Positions 58,138 through 64,000 of a DNA stretch of 64,000 nt are shown in pieces. The stretch spans positions 1 through 64,000 of the forward strand of contig JAJEKB010022026.1 of NCBI GenBank assembly GCA_022393335.1, written 5' to 3'. The notes beneath the pieces were generated by a model. That model had not been told where the DNA came from and did no database searches. It worked only from the letters and a program-made list of their open reading frames with translations. Origin of the DNA: Macrotrachela quadricornifera. Its lineage: Eukaryota; Rotifera; Eurotatoria; Philodinida; Philodinidae. The first letter of the stretch is position 1, and every line of letters begins with the position of its first letter. The position numbers and the translations under genes were made by a program.

Positions 58138-61100
58138 TATTACATATATTTATATGGATTATTGTGTAACTTGAATCTATGATAGACTATTCTTTTATTT
58201 TCTAATTCTATTCGTAATAAAGAAGACTTTAAAATTTATAATTTACATTTTATTATTAAAAAAAAACAGATAACATAAAAAGATGAATTTGAGTATTTCC
58301 ACAAATGACTCTGAATGATTCGAAGTGATTCTGCTGTCTTGAATCATCTGTTTCCTTCTTGATTATAACTCTAGTTTTATAGATATACATTTGCAATGAG
58401 GCTTTAGGTAAGGTAGAACAAATATAAATCACAGAGAACAATTTCTATTTTGCGCCTGCCTCTAATGGACTATCCATAATGGGATGCTATATGTAAGGTA
58501 TGGGTCCACATCGTCGAAATTTGGAAAAGTACAAATCGACGATCTGTCGTTTCTCAGATTTCACTTTGATGAAATGTCTATCGATAATATCATTTCAACG
58601 ATCTTCATTCAGATGAAAGAAGTAATCATTGATTTCGTCGCATAAACAATTTCATTTTCTCTTAATATATTTATCGTAAAATGGAAAGAAGAAAATGATC
58701 TTAACAATAAAAGATCGTTTATATAGATTATTTAAATAAATTCAGCAATTTTTATGTCGATGATCTTTATTTCGAGAATATTCATTTTGAGAATCTTTCA
58801 TGTCGATGGTTTTAGCTTCAGTGAGAGTTTTGGCGATTTTCATGCTCATTGATGAAATACACAATCGTCTGTAAGAGAGGCAAAGAGGATTGAGATTCGT
58901 AAAACTTTCATTCACTATTTTCCTTCATCAAATATGTGAGTTTCACAAAATAAAAATTTGTTTATCCGAAAAAATTTATATACTCTAAAAAGAATTTCAC
59001 CGGTTTTTATGTAAATAAAAATGAATTTGTTTTTTCTGTTTATATTTAAAAAAAATCGTATCGTATAATAATAATCTACAAAATCCATTGAAATTTTTTT
59101 TTCCTTTTAATGGTTTCATTTTACGCCATTGCCCTACTAAAATAAATTATATAAGAATGTAAAAAAAAAATTTTTTTTTGTTAATAAAATATTGTTTACT
59201 AAATAGAATTTCTTTCTCATTCATCTCAATGAAATATGACTATTTTACTCAGTTTTATTAATTAATTCTCTTCCTCTGTGAGTAAGAGTCTACTAAAAAT
59301 AAATTGTTTGATTGTATGTCTCCACTTTACTGATTACTTCAACAGTAACCTAAAAATAAAATAGATTATTTTACACAAAAATTTATCAATGGATATTAAG
59401 AGATGGACAATCCGAACCTCAATCAGACATTTTAACAATTTCAAAACGCAATTTTTTTAAGAGAAACGGCAAAAATCGCCGTTGTTTAAGGAAAACCAGT
59501 TTTGAAATCGCTAAAATATGCACCTTGTCAAGCATACAAAGCGTTTTTTTTTAAATTCTTTTTCTGACTAGGATCTCGAGTTAATTATTATTAATTAATC
59601 AATATAAATAATTTTATGGTAGGTTGAAAATACAATAAAAAAACCGAGTTCAGCAAGTACAATGGTAATATGCTAAATATATATGAAATATTTTCAAGAT
59701 AGAACCGGCATACTCTAATATATCCCGTACTTCGAGAGTATAGTGACAGTTCAGATAGTACAATAACTTACATAGATCATTTTGAATGTTTTTCACCGGG
59801 TCAAACTTCGAAGATTAAGAATTCTAGAATATTTCATGTTTATTTAATATACTAACATTGTACTTCTCAATTACCGGAGTATTCTGTTTTCCTCTTGCGA
59901 CATTATCATTTCTACAAGAAAGATTTAAGAAAGTTTTTGAGTGAGCTTTTTTTTTAAATAAGGTAATATCATTAATCGACAATGTTATTTCTCTTATTTG
60001 CAGATATTATTGACTTTCTTGTTTATTAATAAAGTTTTTTTGTCAGTTTTTCTATGAAAGAAAATATCAAATTTGAATATTATTGTAGATAGAATCGAGA
60101 ATACGTCCTATTTCACGAAGTTGCACATGGCGGAATTAGTTCCGCCCCTCGAATTTATCCCATCGGTTCTGAAATTACATTAAACCGAAATAAAATCTCA
60201 TTCTAGAATCACTTCCAACAGTATCTTTTAATTCCCAAATCACTCACTGGATTCGCTTTCCACCTTCACCCTCACATTTGATATTACCGTTGCACATTAA
60301 TCTCAAATATAAGCGAATGATTGCGGAAGTGAACAGAATCACTTGGAATAGTTAGGGTTGCTTCCGAATATCCTAGAAATCGATTCAGAAATTGGAGTCT
60401 CTATAGATTTCATGCAATCCGAAGCCCATGTAATTAATTCCTTACGTGGAACTAATTCCTCAATGTTCAACATCGCGAAGTAAAATGACTGTTCATAGAA
60501 TCTTGTTTGAGAAAATACGAAAAGATTTGACAAAAAAAGAAAGTTGTGTTCTGATCTAATTCTTTTTATGACAAAGAAAAAAAAGATTTTTGGATACTCT
60601 GGTAGAATGCTTGTGCTTTATTATCATTAATTAGTATAAATTAAATAGAATTATAATTACTCGCTATTTTATTATAAAATTTGGCAAAAATTAAAAATAT
60701 TTAAAAAATAAGTATGATAAAAGATAAATAAAAAAAATATCAAAATCATCAAAACGATTACTGTAGTTTGAAGTGCTGCGAACACTTGTAAGTTCTTATC
60801 TAAAACCTCTTTTACATTCGTTGTGATTAGCCGTCTATTGGCTGATGCTTATCTGAACTACATGGTGAAAGGTTTTCACATGATTTTCCCTAAATAAGAA
60901 AAAAACTTTCATTAAAGACTTCTAGATTTCTTTCATGTAATAGATATTGAGTAAATCTCATGAATTACTTTTTTCATGCATGTTTTATCAATGATTACGT
61001 TTTCTTAATAATCAGAAAAGGTGTGTCAGTAAAAACAATACTCAAACTATTTCGAAATTCCATATAAAATCTTTCTAAGCACTCTAAGAAAAATCTGTTA

Positions 61101-61346
61101 AAGTCAAAACTGAATTAATTAAACACGTCGATTTTATAATTTTTTTTTCGCTAAATGCATTGCATTTTTACTCATTAGTTTATAATAATTTCATATATTT
61201 TTCATATCACTATTATTATCGATCAAGTTTATGATAAAAGATGTTAAGAGAAGTTTTATTTGAAATAATATGTATTAACTATCAATAAAAGAAACATATT
61301 TGTTCATATTTATGAGGATTTTCTTTTGAAAACATATAAGTAATAT
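58138..61346. other. Gene-poor stretch with small palindromes
   Basis: 58540-58860 holds imperfect copies of a TTTCATGTCGATGATCTT-like phrase. 59440-59518 forms a hairpin around AACGGCaaaaatcGCCGTT with ATTTCAAAAC / GTTTTGAAAT outside. 60120-60370 is less AT-rich with a GCGGAATTAGTTCCGC palindrome. No gene recognised; a 64-codon minus frame at 60339-60533 lacks support. Confidence 0.4.
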
Positions 61347-62056
61347 TAGGTTGGGCATAAAGTTCTGCAACACTTGCGAAAAAGTTGATTTTTCGCAAAT
61401 GTTGCAGAACTTTTTGGCCAACCTAGTTTATACTATTTGATAGAGCGAAGAAAGGACTACAAACTGGTATATAAATCATTTCATTCCGAGTTGGTTCACA
61501 CCAGCTAAACTGCGTGCTAATGGGTGAGGGGTACCAAAAACTACATTTCCCATTAGTGTCGAGTAGGTTTTTATGAAATTAACTCGTCTTTTAATCAAAA
61601 AGAATAATATATTTGAAATCAGCATAAAAAACTGAGTCGATCCGTATACTTTTCAAAATGTTCTGAGCATTTTCATTTTTTGAGTCACCTCTGAAGGGGA
61701 CCGGGGCGAAATTTTTGAGAAAAAATGAAAGTGCTCAGAATATTTTTTGAAAAGTATACGGATCGACTCAGTTTTTTATGCTGATTTCAAATATATTATT
61801 CTTTTTGATTAAAAGACGAGTTAATCTCATAAAAACCTACTCGACACTAATGGGAAATGTAGTTTTTGGTACCCCTCACCTATTAGCACGCAGTTTAGCT
61901 GGTGTAAACCAACTCGCAATAAAATGAATTATATACCAGTTTGTAGTCCTTTCTTCGCTCTATCATATGGTATAAACTAGGTTGGCCAAAAAGTTCTGCA
62001 ACATTTGCGAAAAATCAACTTTTTCGCTAGTGTTGCAGAACTTTATGCCCAACCTA
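61347..62056. mobile_element. 710-bp nested palindrome bounded by mariner-like 79-bp palindromes
   Basis: 61347-61425 begins TAGGTTGGGCATAAAGTTC and ends GTTGCAGAACTTTTTGGCCA then ACCTA; it is itself a palindrome. Its reverse complement recurs at 61978-62056. TTAGGTTGG-type ends with TA at the borders are typical of mariner-family terminal repeats. Between them, arms of about 265 bp (61426-61690 and 61715-61977) are near-identical inverted copies around a short centre near 61700. No ORF is present. Confidence 0.88.
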
Positions 62057-64000
62057 GTATTTGAGGAATGAGATTAAAGTGAAGGTGAAGATGAATATAT
62101 GGACAATAACGAGATTGTAGAAATATTCTGAAGATAATCAATATTATTACTACAACAATTAGAAGAACTTATTCATTCTATTTTTTGTTTTGTATTTTTA
62201 ATATTTCAGTGATCCATCAAATTTGTGATTTTGGTTGAATATTCTCTTCAAGTTAAATATTCTAAATAATCAATTCTTTATAAAATTATCACTTTTTGAT
62301 CATCATTACTAAAATTGAATCATTTAAGTATAAATTCTTCTTTTTTTACTTAAGGAAAAATGAACTGATTTGTAATATTATAAATATGTTTCGAATCATT
62401 AGAGATCATCAGAAAATAGTTTGTTTTTCTTTTTTTATTGTTTACTATTTTTTGTTTAAATTTGAAGATTAGGAAGAATTAATTGTAAACTTCTAACTAC
62501 TTATTATTTATATTTATACCATGACTGGTAAAAAAAAGATAAACCATATTTGTGAGATCTAAATCATCAATGTTTTTTTTTCTTGTTTTAATATTTCAAA
62601 ATAATTCATTATAATTCGAAAAAAAACCATATGTTTTATTCCTTGATAATAAACTTTAATGTTCTTCTTTTCACACATATGTCGTAATATTTTTCTTTAT
62701 GATTTTATCTTTATAAAATTTTATCATATCAACCGATTGGAAAAAATCGACTGAAAAGTTTTTATTACAAGAGTAATATAATTAGAAAAAGCATAAAAAA
62801 TTGAACAATACACTAAACTATGAATTTAAAATATAGTATAATCTCAAAGAGAAATGTCAAAATTATAGTTCTTAATAATAACGATTCGTCTTTTGTCTTT
62901 AATTTCCACTTTATATGAAACTCACCAATTAGACTTTTATCGGAATTTTTTTTAAAATTAATTTTCATTCTTTTTTTTTGTCATTTTATCGTCTCTGCTT
63001 GTTTCTGTTAACTAAGTGATAAACAAAATATCACATTTATCATATATCATATACATACTAATATATTAGATGATGATGATCAAATACATAATTACACAAA
63101 TTATAAAACATCAAATGTTTTATATAGATAAAGAAACCTTATGTATATTTACAATAGTATCTTTGATATTATGCATTTAATCATTGGTTGAATATGTATT
63201 CAACTCGTTTATTTTTTTTTTAATTTTTAATTTTCGAAGAATGATAATATGGTGAATGTAACGAAATAACTTTTTTGAATATAATTATCAAAGTCTTTTG
63301 ATCTGTATCTGTACAAATCATAAAAAGTTACTTGTCTTTTATGTTTTCACCAATAATATATTCATTTTCACATTATAATATACTATTTCAATTCAACAAC
63401 TGTCTCTTTCAAATGTTTTTTTACTTATTTATTTCATATCACATTTAATAATCTTATTTGATGTGTAAAATTATGAATGAAAAGAGAAAAAAAAACGTTC
63501 TATTTCTGTTTTTTTTTTCTCCACAGATAAAAGTATGGAAATGAACAAAAACTTTTGCAGAACTTGACAAATAAAATTCAATATAAAATAATAGATGAAT
63601 TGAAATTATTAGAAAGATAAAAGAAATTAATGATCTTTAAAAAAGAAAAAAAATTTCAATATCATTTTAAAATTTTTTTTCATTAAAGAAAACTATTCTG
63701 AATCATAGAAAAATCAATATTTCATTATCAAAGTAGTTGATTATTTTTCTATACAGATAATTAAAATTGTTTTTTTTTATGAATTATATTACTAATATAC
63801 AATTAAATAAAAATATTTATGTATTTCATAATAATAACTACTACAAAGGTCAAGTTAAGTAAACTCCACACGTAAACTCCAAATTTGGAGCTCACTTACC
63901 CATCGACATTTTAATAATAATACGCGTTCCATATATTATGAATCATAGTAGTATAGCAATATGTGATTCTTAAATACGTGATAATTAATTAATTAGCACT
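62057..64000. other. AT-rich stretch to the window end
   Basis: No gene recognised in either strand. A short palindrome AACTCCAAATTTGGAGCT lies near 63874-63891. Confidence 0.45.

Noticed and set aside
60339..60533. 64-codon minus-strand frame in a less AT-rich block
   Set aside because: No splice partners or recognisable domain; could be a mobile-element fragment.
63863..63900. Short palindrome near the window end as the start of a MITE
   Set aside because: Only one end visible, with no second inverted end or target duplication in the window.

Overview
The window is a very AT-rich nuclear segment of a metazoan. Genes have many short AT-rich introns (mostly 45-250 bp, GT-AG), metazoan-specific families, and no operons or bacterial signals. 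Small intron-rich genes, an AA15 chitin-active LPMO pair, opsin-like receptors, an intron-bearing copy of a bacterial-type DUF2383 gene, a decayed UGA4/GabP-type permease and many small decayed DNA transposons together suggest a bdelloid rotifer (Rotaria/Adineta-like). That assignment is inference from the gene set, not from any marker. Exon joins below were made by reading frames and splice sites by hand; no transcript data were used.

Layout. 1-6.4 kb: an F-box protein FBXO9 orthologue (+), then two tandem LPMO genes (-) with a carboxy-terminal CBM5/12-like chitin-binding module. 6.6-8 kb: a broken amino-acid permease (-) with a 158-bp hAT-type MITE inside it. 8.9-14.2 kb: small membrane or secreted proteins (Ly6-like; an unrecognised two-TM protein; a one-TM protein on -; a tiny putative myristoylated protein). 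16.4-16.8 kb: a 77-residue EF-hand protein (-). 20.8-27.1 kb: two tandem opsin-like GPCRs (-). 28.4-32 kb: a decayed unknown gene, a Thr/Asn-rich secreted protein, a PA2169/DUF2383 four-helix-bundle gene of bacterial type, and a secreted antistasin/WAP-like cysteine-rich protein with a nearby internally deleted duplicate. 33-51 kb: three long genes on +: a myristoyl-type ankyrin-repeat protein, a PDZ protein of Zasp/PDLIM style with five copies of a PSRSFxYLQ motif, and a plasma-membrane Ca2+-ATPase with three alternative 3' exons.

51-64 kb has almost no genes and is dominated by a degenerate minisatellite, several foldback (palindromic) elements, a GC-rich 408-bp hAT-type element with a perfect 8-bp target duplication, and a 710-bp near-perfect palindrome bounded at both ends by 79-bp mariner-like palindromes.

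No rRNA, convincing tRNA, CRISPR array or origin was seen. No multi-gene novel system was found. The most notable items are the PMCA 3' exon cluster, the opsin pair with altered motifs, the transferred DUF2383 gene, and the nested palindromic element.
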